The notes: a model not told the origin generated them from the letters alone. Numbered from the stretch's first letter, positions 38,488 to 47,698 are shown. The stretch is 64,000 nt of DNA from Candidatus Poribacteria bacterium (GCA_022827055.1 JAJDTR010000127.1:1-64000), one strand, 5' to 3'. Numbers and translations are program-made.

Positions 38488-40611
38488 ATGGTTGATACAC
38501 TCTCTTCGATGCCCGAGGAAATGCAAACAGCCCGGAACTGGATAGCCGGTTCAATTGATGGGCTAGTTCCAAACCTTCCCTTCTCCTTCACGTATGATGG
38601 CGTATCTTCGCGCGAATTTCTTCCGTCGGCGGATCAGGCAAAGTGGACGTGGGATCTAAAGCGGGAAGAGGTGGAGATGGACGAGGGGCGTACACTGCAT
38701 AGTCTGACCTATGACGACCCGCACACGGGACTTCAGGTTCGGTGCGAAGCCATCATCTACGCCGATTATCCGGCTGTCGAATGGATTGTATATTTCCAAA
38801 ACAACGGTGATCACGACACTCCGATTATCGAAGACATCTTGGCGATGGACGTGTCATTCACCCGTCCAGGTCCGGGGAATCCGACTTACGTCAAGCGATG
38901 GATTGAGTGGAAGGGTGAAGCCGAAACCGTCGCCTTGCACAGAGAACCCGGCGAATTCGTCGTCCATCACGCCACTGGGGGTGTACATTCATTCTGGGCA
39001 TTCCAGCCGCACGACGATGAGTTGGGACCGGGGCAGGATTTGACAATCGGCGGCGTTTCATCTCAGCCGGATCTGCCCTTCTTCAACATCGAATGGCCGG
39101 ACGAAGGAGTTATCGCCGGTATTGGTTGGACAGCGCCATGGCGGGCAGATTTTGTTCGTGATCAGGAACGATCACTGAGCGTCAACGTGGCAATGACCGA
39201 ATGGGTAGCACCTTGGCAAGCGGAGGCGATGAGAGGCGCTCATCTCGTTCTGCGACCGGGTGAACGTATCCGCATACCCCGTGTGCTCATGTTATTCTGG
39301 AATCAGGATCGGCTTCGCGCTCAAAATCGCTGGCGACGGCTGCTGCTCGACTACTACTCGCCCCGCCCCCACGGCGAGTTGGTCAAAATGCCATTCGGCG
39401 CCGCAACCCAGTGGCACACCGAGGAACAGAACATTGCAATCATCAACTGGCACCTTGACAACGGAATGCCAATCGAAGACTTTTGGATGGATATCGGATG
39501 GCAGCGGGCGCCATCGGAAGAGGAAGCTTTCGAACACCTCGCCGATGATGTCGTCAATGAAGAACTGTTTCCCAACGGTATTCAAGCAGTGTCCGACGCC
39601 GCTCGTAAACGCGGGGTCAAGTACTTGCTCTGGTTTGGCGGCGATGAACGATGTCGGTTTCAGGCAATCTACCCCTATCTTGAGCGCGTCCGGAAGTACC
39701 GGCCTGAACTGCTGTCCGATGAATATCCCGGCAACGACAACGGCAACCCCATGATTAACAAGTGGATGATAGATCACTATGGAAATCAGATTGAAAATCT
39801 CGGGATCGACATCTTTCGATGGGACTCCCGCAGCACCCCGCCTCCGGACGCAAACAACGACCGAAGAGGTATAAACTGGGCGAGATCAGCCGAAGGGTTT
39901 TACAAGTTTTGGGATGCGCTGTTAGAACGCTTCCCCGGCCTCGTCATCGACTGCTGCGGCGGCGGTGCCGTAAACATGGATCTTGAGACCGTTCAACGCA
40001 GCGTCTTTCTTCACCGCTGCGATTACCAGTGCGGCGGCATCCACGAACCCGAGAACGTGTTCAATCCCACCGGTATGCAGGGCCAGACCCATGGGATTAC
40101 ATCGTGGGCGCCGTTAACCAGCGGGTGTGTCCGCCAATTGAGCACCTACGCCTTCCGAAGCGCATACAGCGCCGGATTGCGAATCACCTTTGAAGTCGTT
40201 GTTGAAAGCTTTTTCACCACTCCACCGTCCGCACCGTCGGAAGAGGAGTTCGATGTCGAACTCGCGCGCAAGCTATCGGAGGAGTACCTTTCCGTCCGTC
40301 ATTGCTTCTACGGCGATTATTATCCGCTCTGCCGATACAATCTTGACGAGGACGCTTGGATGGCGTGGCAGTTTGATCGCCCCGATCTCGGCGAGGGCAT
40401 TGTGCAAGCCTTTCGTCGGACTCAAAGTAACATCCTTACCTGCCAGTATCAACTCCATGCGCTAGAACCGGATACTCGTTATGAGTTGACCAATTTTGAC
40501 ATTCCCGGTACCACGAGCTTGACCGGAAGCGAATTGATGAATGACGGGCTAATCATTGATATCGGGGAGCAGCCCGGCGCCGTGGTAATCAGATACAGAG
40601 CAATCAAGTAG
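38488..40611 (+). CDS. GH36-like glycosidase (cassette 1)
   Basis: I move the start from the GTG at 38386 to the ATG at 38488, 11 bases after AGGAG, matching the paralogue at 41609. It has 707 residues. The probable nucleophile is in IFRWDSR and the acid/base in LHRCDY. FWMDIGW and WHTEEQNIA are shared with 41609. The LWFVPE-type loop of the longer paralogue at 13833 is reduced to LWFGG, so substrate contacts may differ. There is no NPCBM domain or signal peptide, so it is probably cytoplasmic. Confidence 0.9.
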   Translation: MVDTLSSMPEEMQTARNWIAGSIDGLVPNLPFSFTYDGVSSREFLPSADQAKWTWDLKREEVEMDEGRTLHSLTYDDPHTGLQVRCEAIIYADYPAVEWIVYFQNNGDHDTPIIEDILAMDVSFTRPGPGNPTYVKRWIEWKGEAETVALHREPGEFVVHHATGGVHSFWAFQPHDDELGPGQDLTIGGVSSQPDLPFFNIEWPDEGVIAGIGWTAPWRADFVRDQERSLSVNVAMTEWVAPWQAEAMRGAHLVLRPGERIRIPRVLMLFWNQDRLRAQNRWRRLLLDYYSPRPHGELVKMPFGAATQWHTEEQNIAIINWHLDNGMPIEDFWMDIGWQRAPSEEEAFEHLADDVVNEELFPNGIQAVSDAARKRGVKYLLWFGGDERCRFQAIYPYLERVRKYRPELLSDEYPGNDNGNPMINKWMIDHYGNQIENLGIDIFRWDSRSTPPPDANNDRRGINWARSAEGFYKFWDALLERFPGLVIDCCGGGAVNMDLETVQRSVFLHRCDYQCGGIHEPENVFNPTGMQGQTHGITSWAPLTSGCVRQLSTYAFRSAYSAGLRITFEVVVESFFTTPPSAPSEEEFDVELARKLSEEYLSVRHCFYGDYYPLCRYNLDEDAWMAWQFDRPDLGEGIVQAFRRTQSNILTCQYQLHALEPDTRYELTNFDIPGTTSLTGSELMNDGLIIDIGEQPGAVVIRYRAIK

Positions 40612-40700
40612 GACACTATTAATAACGCAATAAGTAAATTTAGGCTTGGAAGAGTAACTTTTAATGAGCATAACAAATACCCCGAAAAAAGGAGTTTACA

Positions 40701-41360
40701 ACGTTTAGAAATTTGCTTATAGCCATGATGGTCTCCCTATTCGCCGCAATTTCAGTAGCCGATGAAATTGCTTACACTACAAGCGGTAAAAAAGTTTTAC
40801 TGAAAGATGACGGAACATGGTCTTATGTGAAGGAATCGTCAGAAGACAAAGATAAATTTGACTTCAGAAAAACAACTTGGGGAATGAGTAAAGAACAAGT
40901 TAAGTTATCTGAAGATATAAAACCTGTTTTTGAGGAAAAAGATACACTCATGTATGAAACTGAAGTTTTACATATGAAATGCTATATTGCCTATAAATTT
41001 ATAGACAATATATTAGCAGCAGCTGTTTATAGCTTTATAGATGAGCATTCAAATGAAAACGACTATATCTCGGATTACAGTAACGTTAAGGATGCACTTC
41101 AGAAGAAATATGGAACTCCCAAGTCAACCGATATAAACTGGAGAAATGATTTATACGCAGACGAGCCGGAACAATATGGATTCGCAGTGAGTATAGGGCA
41201 TTTAGTCTATTGGTCAAAATGGGAAACAGATAGTACAGATATAATTCTATCTCTAAATGGCGAAAACTATGAAATAAGCCATTCAGCATTTTATAATAGC
41301 AAGGTCTTTTATCCTAAGCTGATGGAAAAGCATGAAAGAGAATCTAAATCAGATTTCTAA
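40701..41360 (+). CDS. Exported AT-rich protein of unknown function with apparent ACG start
   Basis: I do not recognise the family. The protein has about 219 residues, with a signal peptide (LLIAMMVSLFAAISVADE) followed by a short lysine-rich segment (GKKVLLKDDGTWSYV) and a WGMSKEQVK block seen in some exported proteins. The frame begins ACG-TTT-AGA-AAT, with AAAAAAGGAG placed 6 bases before the ACG. No in-frame ATG, GTG or TTG has such a site; the track start is the TTG at 40713. Either ACG is used, a sequencing error hides ATG, or the gene is losing its start. Composition is clearly more AT-rich than its neighbours, suggesting transfer. It sits between two GH36 cassettes. Confidence 0.75.
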   Translation, partial: TFRNLLIAMMVSLFAAISVADEIAYTTSGKKVLLKDDGTWSYVKESSEDKDKFDFRKTTWGMSKEQVKLSEDIKPVFEEKDTLMYETEVLHMKCYIAYKFIDNILAAAVYSFIDEHSNENDYISDYSNVKDALQKKYGTPKSTDINWRNDLYADEPEQYGFAVSIGHLVYWSKWETDSTDIILSLNGENYEISHSAFYNSKVFYPKLMEKHERESKSDF

Positions 41361-41608
41361 TATCTGAAAAGAGATTTTTCAAACCCAAAACCACTTATTG
41401 CGATTAATAAAACCCTGCTCACACTGTTTCAGAAACCTGGAATAGGTCACAACTTTTCGGTCACAGTCATGGATTTGGATTCAAAGCAGCGCGATTCATC
41501 GTGCGTCGGGGTTACATTTATCATCAGTGTAAATTTGTTTCGATGACCGTTGAACCCTTGATTTTCAGTATTCTATCGGGAAAGCCGCAAAAATATTAGG
41601 AGTACCCC

Positions 41609-43702
41609 ATGGACTTCCTTTACTTCGCAGCGACCCTCGTTCAACTCGCGCATACCGTGGCTCCGTCCACTGCGGAGAAGGAGCGTGCCCGTGCGTGGGC
41701 TACTACGAGTTTCACGTCCCGCGCACCAACTCCTCCGATCTCATTTAACTACGACGGGGTACCGTTATGTAAGCTGTTGAAAACATGGGTGCTTGAACAA
41801 ACGAGTGAGAGACTGGACGAGCATCGGTCGCTGCATCGATTGACCTACTCGGACCCTCAGACAAGCCTTCAGGTACAACTTAAAGCGGTCGAATACAATG
41901 ACTACCCCGCCGTTGAATGGGTTGCATATTTCCAGAATATCGGCGATAGTGACACTTCGATCGTGAAGGATATTAGGGCGCTGGATCTTACCCTTTCGCG
42001 CGAGGCGCCTGAAGCGCCCATCGTCGAGGAGCGGTGGAACGAGATGGCGGGGCGCTTTGAGCCAAAAGAGATTGAGACAGAACTTCAAGAGTTCGTCGTG
42101 CATTACGCCGAGGGCTCGCCGCCCGAAATTACGGCTTTCCAGCCGTTAGAAGCCAAACTTGGCGCCGGCCAACACCTTCGCATCGGTGGTTACTCCTCCG
42201 TGACGCATCTGCCGTTCTTCAACATTGAATGGGATCATGGCGGCATGATTGCGGCGGTCGGCTGGACGGGTCCGTGGGAAGCAGATTTTGAGCGAGATGA
42301 TGATCTGTCCCTTTCCGTCGAGGCTGGCATGAGCGAGGCGCACTTTCGCCTGCATCCCGGAGAGCGGATTCGGATGCCCAGAATGCTTGTCATGTTCTGG
42401 AGTGATGACCGGATCCGCGGACACAACCTATGGCGAAGACTGCTATTCGACCATTACTGTCGTCGGTCTGAAGGAGAGTTAATGCACGTCCCGATAGGGG
42501 CTGCTGCTCAGTGGCACACCGAAGAGCAGAATATCGCCATGATTGACTGGCATTTGGACAACAAACTCCCTATTGAATACTATTGGATGGATATCGGGTG
42601 GCATCGACCGCCAACAGAGGAAGAATCAAAGCAAATTCTAAACGAAAGCGCCATCAACGAAGAGATGATTCCTAACGGCATTCGTGCCATCTCCGATCAT
42701 GCGCACAACCGAGGCATTAAATACCTGCTATGGTTCGGCGGACCACACTTTTTCGTCAATCCCGATAGAGTGCGGAAACACCACCCCGAGCTCCTGACCG
42801 AGGAATTTCCCGGTTGGGATAACGGTAATCCGATGATCAATCGGTGGATGGTCGATTACTTCTCAAAACTTGTAGAAGACTGGGGCATTGACATCTTCCG
42901 TCAAGATACACGGAATTACCCACTTCCGGATCCCGCGCCGGACCGCGTCGGCATCAATTGGGCTCGCTGTGTCGAGGGGAATTACGAATTCTGGGACGCG
43001 TTGCTGGATCGATTCCCGAATCTACTATTTGACATTTGCGGCGGCGGAGGCATGAACATCGATCTTGAGAGTATTGGACGCTGCTTTTGTCTGCACCGCA
43101 GTGACTACCAGTGCGGCGGGATTCACGAACCGGAGAATCTGTTCAATCCCACGGGAATGCAGGGGCAGACCTATGGACTGTCACTTTGGGGGCCGTTAAC
43201 CAGCGGCTGCTGCCGCGATATGTCTCTATACGCCCTTCGAAGCGCCTACAGCCCGGGCTTGCGCGTTACTTTCGAAGCTGTCACAGCCCATTTCTTTGCC
43301 GACGCCTCGAATCCTCCCCCGGAAGGGGCGTTTGACACTGAACTCGCGGCGAAATTGATGAACGAATACAAATCGCTGCGACACTGTTTCTACGGCGATT
43401 ATTATCCCCTGACGCCCTATAGTCTATCTGAACAGAACTGGATGGCATGGCAGTTTCACCGTCCAGATCTTGGAGAGGGATTCGTCCAAGCGTTTCGTCG
43501 ATCAGAGAGCGACATTCTGAGTTGTCAATACAAGCTGGGTGGACTAGACCCGGCTGCCCGGTATTCTTTGGAAATAGACGGGGACGCCCAATCCGCGACA
43601 ATGACCGGCTCCGAACTAGCGGAAAACGGATTGATCATCACGATTCCCGATAGACCAAGCGCCGCCGTCATCACGTATAAGGCGGAGATCCAGACCGGAT
43701 AG
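41609..43702 (+). CDS. GH36-like glycosidase (cassette 2)
   Basis: It has 697 residues, with AGGAG before the ATG. It is a close paralogue of 38488: WMDIGWH, nucleophile in IFRQDTR, acid/base in LHRSDY and FNPTGMQGQT. It has no signal peptide and no NPCBM domain. The next PhyH gene starts 10 bases after its stop, a strong operon signal. Relative to cassette 1 the order of the pair is reversed (GH36 first). Confidence 0.9.
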   Translation: MDFLYFAATLVQLAHTVAPSTAEKERARAWATTSFTSRAPTPPISFNYDGVPLCKLLKTWVLEQTSERLDEHRSLHRLTYSDPQTSLQVQLKAVEYNDYPAVEWVAYFQNIGDSDTSIVKDIRALDLTLSREAPEAPIVEERWNEMAGRFEPKEIETELQEFVVHYAEGSPPEITAFQPLEAKLGAGQHLRIGGYSSVTHLPFFNIEWDHGGMIAAVGWTGPWEADFERDDDLSLSVEAGMSEAHFRLHPGERIRMPRMLVMFWSDDRIRGHNLWRRLLFDHYCRRSEGELMHVPIGAAAQWHTEEQNIAMIDWHLDNKLPIEYYWMDIGWHRPPTEEESKQILNESAINEEMIPNGIRAISDHAHNRGIKYLLWFGGPHFFVNPDRVRKHHPELLTEEFPGWDNGNPMINRWMVDYFSKLVEDWGIDIFRQDTRNYPLPDPAPDRVGINWARCVEGNYEFWDALLDRFPNLLFDICGGGGMNIDLESIGRCFCLHRSDYQCGGIHEPENLFNPTGMQGQTYGLSLWGPLTSGCCRDMSLYALRSAYSPGLRVTFEAVTAHFFADASNPPPEGAFDTELAAKLMNEYKSLRHCFYGDYYPLTPYSLSEQNWMAWQFHRPDLGEGFVQAFRRSESDILSCQYKLGGLDPAARYSLEIDGDAQSATMTGSELAENGLIITIPDRPSAAVITYKAEIQTG

Positions 43703-43712
43703 GAAATTACAT

Positions 43713-44585
43713 ATGCAACCGACTGAGCAGCAACTCAATCACTTTCATACATTCGGGTTCCTGCTTTTGCCTGCGCTTCTCCAGCCAGACGAAGTGGCAT
43801 GGATTACCGATGAGTTCGAGCAGGTCCTTCAGATTCATGGCGCCGAGCATGACGGTTCCAAGCATACCCAAATTGTCCCGATGCTCGATCACAACGAGCG
43901 ACTTTGTTCACTGCTTGATGACGCGCGCATTTTGGGAATTGCGAGCGCTGTCCTAGGCGACGACTTCAACTATGGCGGCGGAGACGGCGACTTTTGGGTT
44001 GGCGATACGGCTTGGCACCCCGATGGAAATTATCCGGATCTTTTTGCCATCAAGTTTGCCTTTTATTTGGACGCTCTCACGCGCGACACCGGCAGTCTGC
44101 GCGTCCTCCCCGGTAGTCATCTGCCCGAATCCTATTGGCGATGCGGAAATATGCACCCCAATAACGCTCAGGCGTCCTGGGGTATCGATCCGTGGGAGAT
44201 TCCGGGCAATGTTGCGATAGAGACGAATCCCGGGGATCTCGTGGTCTTCAACCACAGTATCTTCCACGCCTCTTTCGGCGGCAGCAATCGACGGAGGCAG
44301 TTTTCCATGAATTTGCATAGACGCGGCAAGACCGATGCGGAATTGGCGCGCATCGATCAGTATCTCGGTCATCACGGCACGATTCCGCGGGGCATCCGAA
44401 TCGGCGGCAAGTTCACGGGACTTAAACCGGGCAGCATGTATACGGACTTCAGCATGTACACCGATCTGATGATTGACACTGCGACGCCAGAGCGGTTGCG
44501 CCATCTTTCACAATTACACCATCGCGTGGCGCATGTCCACCCGGCTGCGGCTCCGCCGCGGTCCCTACCGGCCAACAATACATAG
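43713..44585 (+). CDS. PhyH-family dioxygenase paired with GH36-like gene (cassette 2)
   Basis: It has 290 residues of the array subfamily (MQPTEQQLNHFHTFGF). HxD lies in WHPDGNY and the distal His/Arg in HASFGGSNRRR. AGGAAA lies 8 bases before the ATG. Spacing to the upstream GH36 gene is 10 bases and to the downstream P4H-like gene 18 bases, so the three probably form one transcript. It has an insert before the last helices (GGKFTGLKPGSMYTDF) shared with 46665. Confidence 0.93.
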   Translation: MQPTEQQLNHFHTFGFLLLPALLQPDEVAWITDEFEQVLQIHGAEHDGSKHTQIVPMLDHNERLCSLLDDARILGIASAVLGDDFNYGGGDGDFWVGDTAWHPDGNYPDLFAIKFAFYLDALTRDTGSLRVLPGSHLPESYWRCGNMHPNNAQASWGIDPWEIPGNVAIETNPGDLVVFNHSIFHASFGGSNRRRQFSMNLHRRGKTDAELARIDQYLGHHGTIPRGIRIGGKFTGLKPGSMYTDFSMYTDLMIDTATPERLRHLSQLHHRVAHVHPAAAPPRSLPANNT

Positions 44586-44603
44586 TCTAAACCGATAACA
44601 TCC

Positions 44604-45425
44604 ATGAAGGTCAAGTTTCCAGCGACAAACCCCGGATTCCCGTCTTTCGTAACGCTCGACGACTTCCTTGACCGCGACTTTGCCAAATGTATCTCGGACG
44701 AACTTTCGTCCGATGTGGTTAAGGATATAATGGAGCCGTTCCTAAGCGACAACCCGAGGGCGAATTTCTCGAATAACTTGCCGTTCATTCCCGACGGCAA
44801 AGGAGTACCCGATTCCGATCGTCCCTACGAAAAAGATAACGCCTCACACACGTTCAACAGCATACTAAACATCTGTCCTAATCTTTACAAACTTTGGTTG
44901 AAGATGCGTGCCGAAGAATTCTTCAATCAGTGCATTCTTGCAAATCTTGACGCCTTTAGGCACAAAGGAATAGTCTCGACTAACCTCACTTTCAAGACCG
45001 ACGCGCAGTTGTCCATCGCGAAGAAAGATTTCGTTAACGAGCAAACTCAACTCACGATTGCACCGGATTTCCACCTATCAATCGCAAAGCGCGGCTATGA
45101 TGTAAAGGTACATTCGGATAACAGGTACAAGATCCTTTTCGGCGTACTTTTTTTTAACGATGTCCCGTCGGAAGAGGGAGGACAAACGTGTTTTTGGGCG
45201 TCACAGGGAAGTTGTGATGTGCACGATTATCCGCGCTATCCCGATCCAGCCGACATTCGACTCCTTAGCGCGATTGAGCCAAAAGCGGGCAGACTGGTGC
45301 TCGGTATGAACAGCAACGATGCTTACCACAGCGTGCGGGAATACACGGGAAATGGGCGCCGTCAATTTGTCTATTTTTCGTTCTTCGTACCGGATTGTGA
45401 GAACGTCTGGAAGGTCAACTACTAA
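44604..45425 (+). CDS. 2OG-Fe(II) oxygenase, prolyl-4-hydroxylase-like
   Basis: This 273-residue oxygenase has P4H-type spacing, unlike the PhyH genes. HxD is in VHSDNRYKI, the distal His in NDAYHSVREY, and the 2-oxoglutarate Arg in GRRQFVYF. It may hydroxylate a protein side chain or a small molecule. It follows 43713 after 18 bases, so it belongs to cassette 2. The start lacks a clear Shine-Dalgarno, which fits coupling. Confidence 0.85.
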   Translation: MKVKFPATNPGFPSFVTLDDFLDRDFAKCISDELSSDVVKDIMEPFLSDNPRANFSNNLPFIPDGKGVPDSDRPYEKDNASHTFNSILNICPNLYKLWLKMRAEEFFNQCILANLDAFRHKGIVSTNLTFKTDAQLSIAKKDFVNEQTQLTIAPDFHLSIAKRGYDVKVHSDNRYKILFGVLFFNDVPSEEGGQTCFWASQGSCDVHDYPRYPDPADIRLLSAIEPKAGRLVLGMNSNDAYHSVREYTGNGRRQFVYFSFFVPDCENVWKVNY

Positions 45426-45455
45426 CTTTAGCCAAAATTGAACAGAGTTTTGTAG

Positions 45456-45472
45456 GGTGGGCACTGCCCACC
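45456..45472. repeat. Hairpin repeat family B, copy 3
   Basis: GGTGGGC and GCCCACC flank ACT, preceded by TGTA. It lies in the short gap after the P4H-like gene. Confidence 0.85.
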
Positions 45473-45540
45473 AACCTTTTGATCTCAGTTAATCAATGCA
45501 AATCCCTTTCCCGCTAGGGCTACGAGACTGAATAATCACC

Positions 45541-45562
45541 GGTTCGGTTAGGAAACCGAACC
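45541..45562. repeat. Hairpin repeat family A, copy 4
   Basis: GGTTCGGTT and AACCGAACC flank AGGA, identical to copy 2, with TACCG after it and the same TACGAGACT before it. Confidence 0.85.
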
Positions 45563-45641
45563 TACCGCGGCGTATTGGAAATCATTTATTATACCTTAGA
45601 TTCGAGATTCGAATTGCACCTGAGCCTAAGAAAAGCCGAAA

Positions 45642-46475
45642 ATGTCGATTCTGAAGCAGGCGCACCGTGACCATTTTAATGAGTACGGCTACATGGTCGT
45701 AGAGAATGCCGTACCAATTGACCTTTGCAACGCGGTTGTCGATGCAATTTGGGCGTTCTTGGGGATGGATCCGAGCGATCCGGACGATTGGTATCGCTTG
45801 CCTCACGAACCGCCGGAACGTCCGGGCATTGGTATGGTGAGCATGTACTGGCATCAAGCTATGTGGGATGTCTACCAGCATCCACGGGTTCATCAGCTAT
45901 ACAGCGAGGTATACGGCACCGACCGACTTTGGGTGCATATTGACCGGGTAAATATGAAACCGCCACGTCATCCCAATCATCCGGACTGGGCGCGCGCGTC
46001 GGGGTGTCATTGGGATGCGGACACATCAAAATTGCCTCTTAAGTTCGGGACACAGGGAGTGCTCTATTTAACGGACACGGACGCCAATCAGGGGGGATTC
46101 GGCTGTTTGCCAGGGGCGCACAAATCGCTTATCGACGAAGAAAACCCCCGCATTCCGGAGTTAACACCCGGTAAATTTGCCTCAATCCCCGGTAAAGCAG
46201 GATCGATGCTAGTTTGGCATCAGGCACTACCACACGGAAATGGGGCAAACACCTCCGACAAACCGCGATTCGCGCAATATATGAACTTCTATCCCGCGCC
46301 CAACCCGATGGACGAGAAGCGGCGTGAAGAACGCATTACGCTTTGGAAAGAACGCCGAGCTCTAGGCGAGTGGCCGTATACCCTTGATCCACGCGGTTGG
46401 GAGGCAGCGAATTGCGGGCCGCCCAATCTCACTTGGTTAGGACGAAGACTGCTAGGGCTTGACCTTTGGGATTGA
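45642..46475 (+). CDS. Phytanoyl-CoA dioxygenase (PhyH) family protein, divergent
   Basis: This 277-residue oxygenase opens without the array's MxLTPQQ start. HxD lies in GCHWDADTS, and the distal His with an Arg further on is in LPHGNGANTSDKPRF. It is closer in style to proteins 1-4 than to the array. It carries its own upstream spacer with two hairpins and is probably expressed separately. The substrate is unknown. Confidence 0.88.
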   Translation: MSILKQAHRDHFNEYGYMVVENAVPIDLCNAVVDAIWAFLGMDPSDPDDWYRLPHEPPERPGIGMVSMYWHQAMWDVYQHPRVHQLYSEVYGTDRLWVHIDRVNMKPPRHPNHPDWARASGCHWDADTSKLPLKFGTQGVLYLTDTDANQGGFGCLPGAHKSLIDEENPRIPELTPGKFASIPGKAGSMLVWHQALPHGNGANTSDKPRFAQYMNFYPAPNPMDEKRREERITLWKERRALGEWPYTLDPRGWEAANCGPPNLTWLGRRLLGLDLWD

Positions 46476-46664
46476 CTAGTGCCCCATGATTTTTCGGGAA
46501 GGCTATCACATTAGGACTTGCGCGACAACGGGGGATTTCTCCTACAACGAGCCTTTAGGTGTTCAATTGCGCATATCCTATCCGAATATGTAACGCGCGC
46601 CATAGTTTCAGGTTCATGCGGCTTAATCACGCCAAAACCCCCACACCTTGAAAGGAGGATTCTC

Positions 46665-47531
46665 ATGCAACCGACGGAACAACAACTCAACCACTTGCAC
46701 ACTTTCGGCTTTGTGGCTTTTCGCGAACTCTTTTCCTCTGACGAAGTAGCTTGGATTACCGATGAGTTTGAACAAGTCGTTCAAGTCCACGGCGGCGATC
46801 ACGACGGGGCGAAGCACACGGGAACTGTCCCGGCGCTCGATCACAGCGAACGTCTCTGTACGCTGCTCGATGACGCGCGCATTCTCGGTATTGCATCCGC
46901 GATTCTGGGTGACGACTTCAATTATGCCGGCGGCGACGCCAACTTCTATGTGGGGAATACCGGTTGGCACCCCGACGGGAATTATCCCGATGTGTTTGCC
47001 ATCAAGCTGGCATTCTACCTTGATCCTCTTACCCGCGACACCGGTTGCTTACGCGTACTTCCCGGTAGCCACCGTCCCGACTCCCCTTGGAGAACCGAAG
47101 GTTTGCAGCCCCGAGATTCCGAAGTGTCATGGGGTATACATCCATCAGAGATTCCTGGTAACGTTGCGCTGGAAACAAACCCGGGCGATCTCGTAATCTT
47201 CAATCACAGCACCTTCCACGCCTCGTTCGGCGGCGCCAATCGCAGACGCATGTTCACCATGAATTTGCATAAGCGCGGCAAAACAGAAGCCGAATTGGCG
47301 CGTATAGATGAATACCTGAGCCATCACGGCACTCTGCCACGCGGAATTCGTATCGGCGGAAAGTTCACGGGGAACGGTAAGAACAACATGTATTCCAACT
47401 TCAGCATGTACACCGACATAATGCTTGACACGGCTACGCCGGAGCGGCTTCGGCATCTCTCGCAGCTTCACGAACGCGTGGCGCTAGTTCATTCAAAAGC
47501 CGCTCCTCCACGCCCCTTGAACATAAAGTGA
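46665..47531 (+). CDS. PhyH-family dioxygenase, GH36-cassette type
   Basis: I set the start at 46665 (AAAGGAGG upstream); the track start 46518 is far too early. It has 288 residues, very similar to 43713: MQPTEQQLNHLHTFGF, HxD in WHPDGNY, distal His in HASFGGANRRR and the same late insert. It looks like a duplicate of the cassette 2 oxygenase without an adjacent GH36 gene. Confidence 0.93.
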   Translation: MQPTEQQLNHLHTFGFVAFRELFSSDEVAWITDEFEQVVQVHGGDHDGAKHTGTVPALDHSERLCTLLDDARILGIASAILGDDFNYAGGDANFYVGNTGWHPDGNYPDVFAIKLAFYLDPLTRDTGCLRVLPGSHRPDSPWRTEGLQPRDSEVSWGIHPSEIPGNVALETNPGDLVIFNHSTFHASFGGANRRRMFTMNLHKRGKTEAELARIDEYLSHHGTLPRGIRIGGKFTGNGKNNMYSNFSMYTDIMLDTATPERLRHLSQLHERVALVHSKAAPPRPLNIK

Positions 47532-47660
47532 GTGAATATTACTACGAATTACAATCCGTTCGGGTAATGACATTCTTCTGTAGCATAATCTGTTAAATTG
47601 AGGAATGAGCAAACTGAATGAAGTTTAAGAAATTGAATTCGGTATTTGTTTGGCGAAGTC

Positions 47661-47698
47661 CGGTGCGGTTAGAAAGGGATCTCTATCGCACCTACCGG
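47661..47698 (+). repeat. Repeat A hairpin carrying a repeat D core in its arm
   Basis: The 5' arm CGGTGCGGTT and loop AGAAA match family A. The 3' arm CGCACCTACCG is also present, but GGGATCTCTAT, the start of repeat D, sits between loop and arm. This looks like insertion of the repeat D core at one site in the hairpin. Confidence 0.7.

Noticed and set aside
40713-41360. TTG start for the AT-rich exported protein
   Set aside because: Its distance from AAAAAAGGAG is about 18 bases, while ACG at 40701 fits the site and lengthens the leader naturally.
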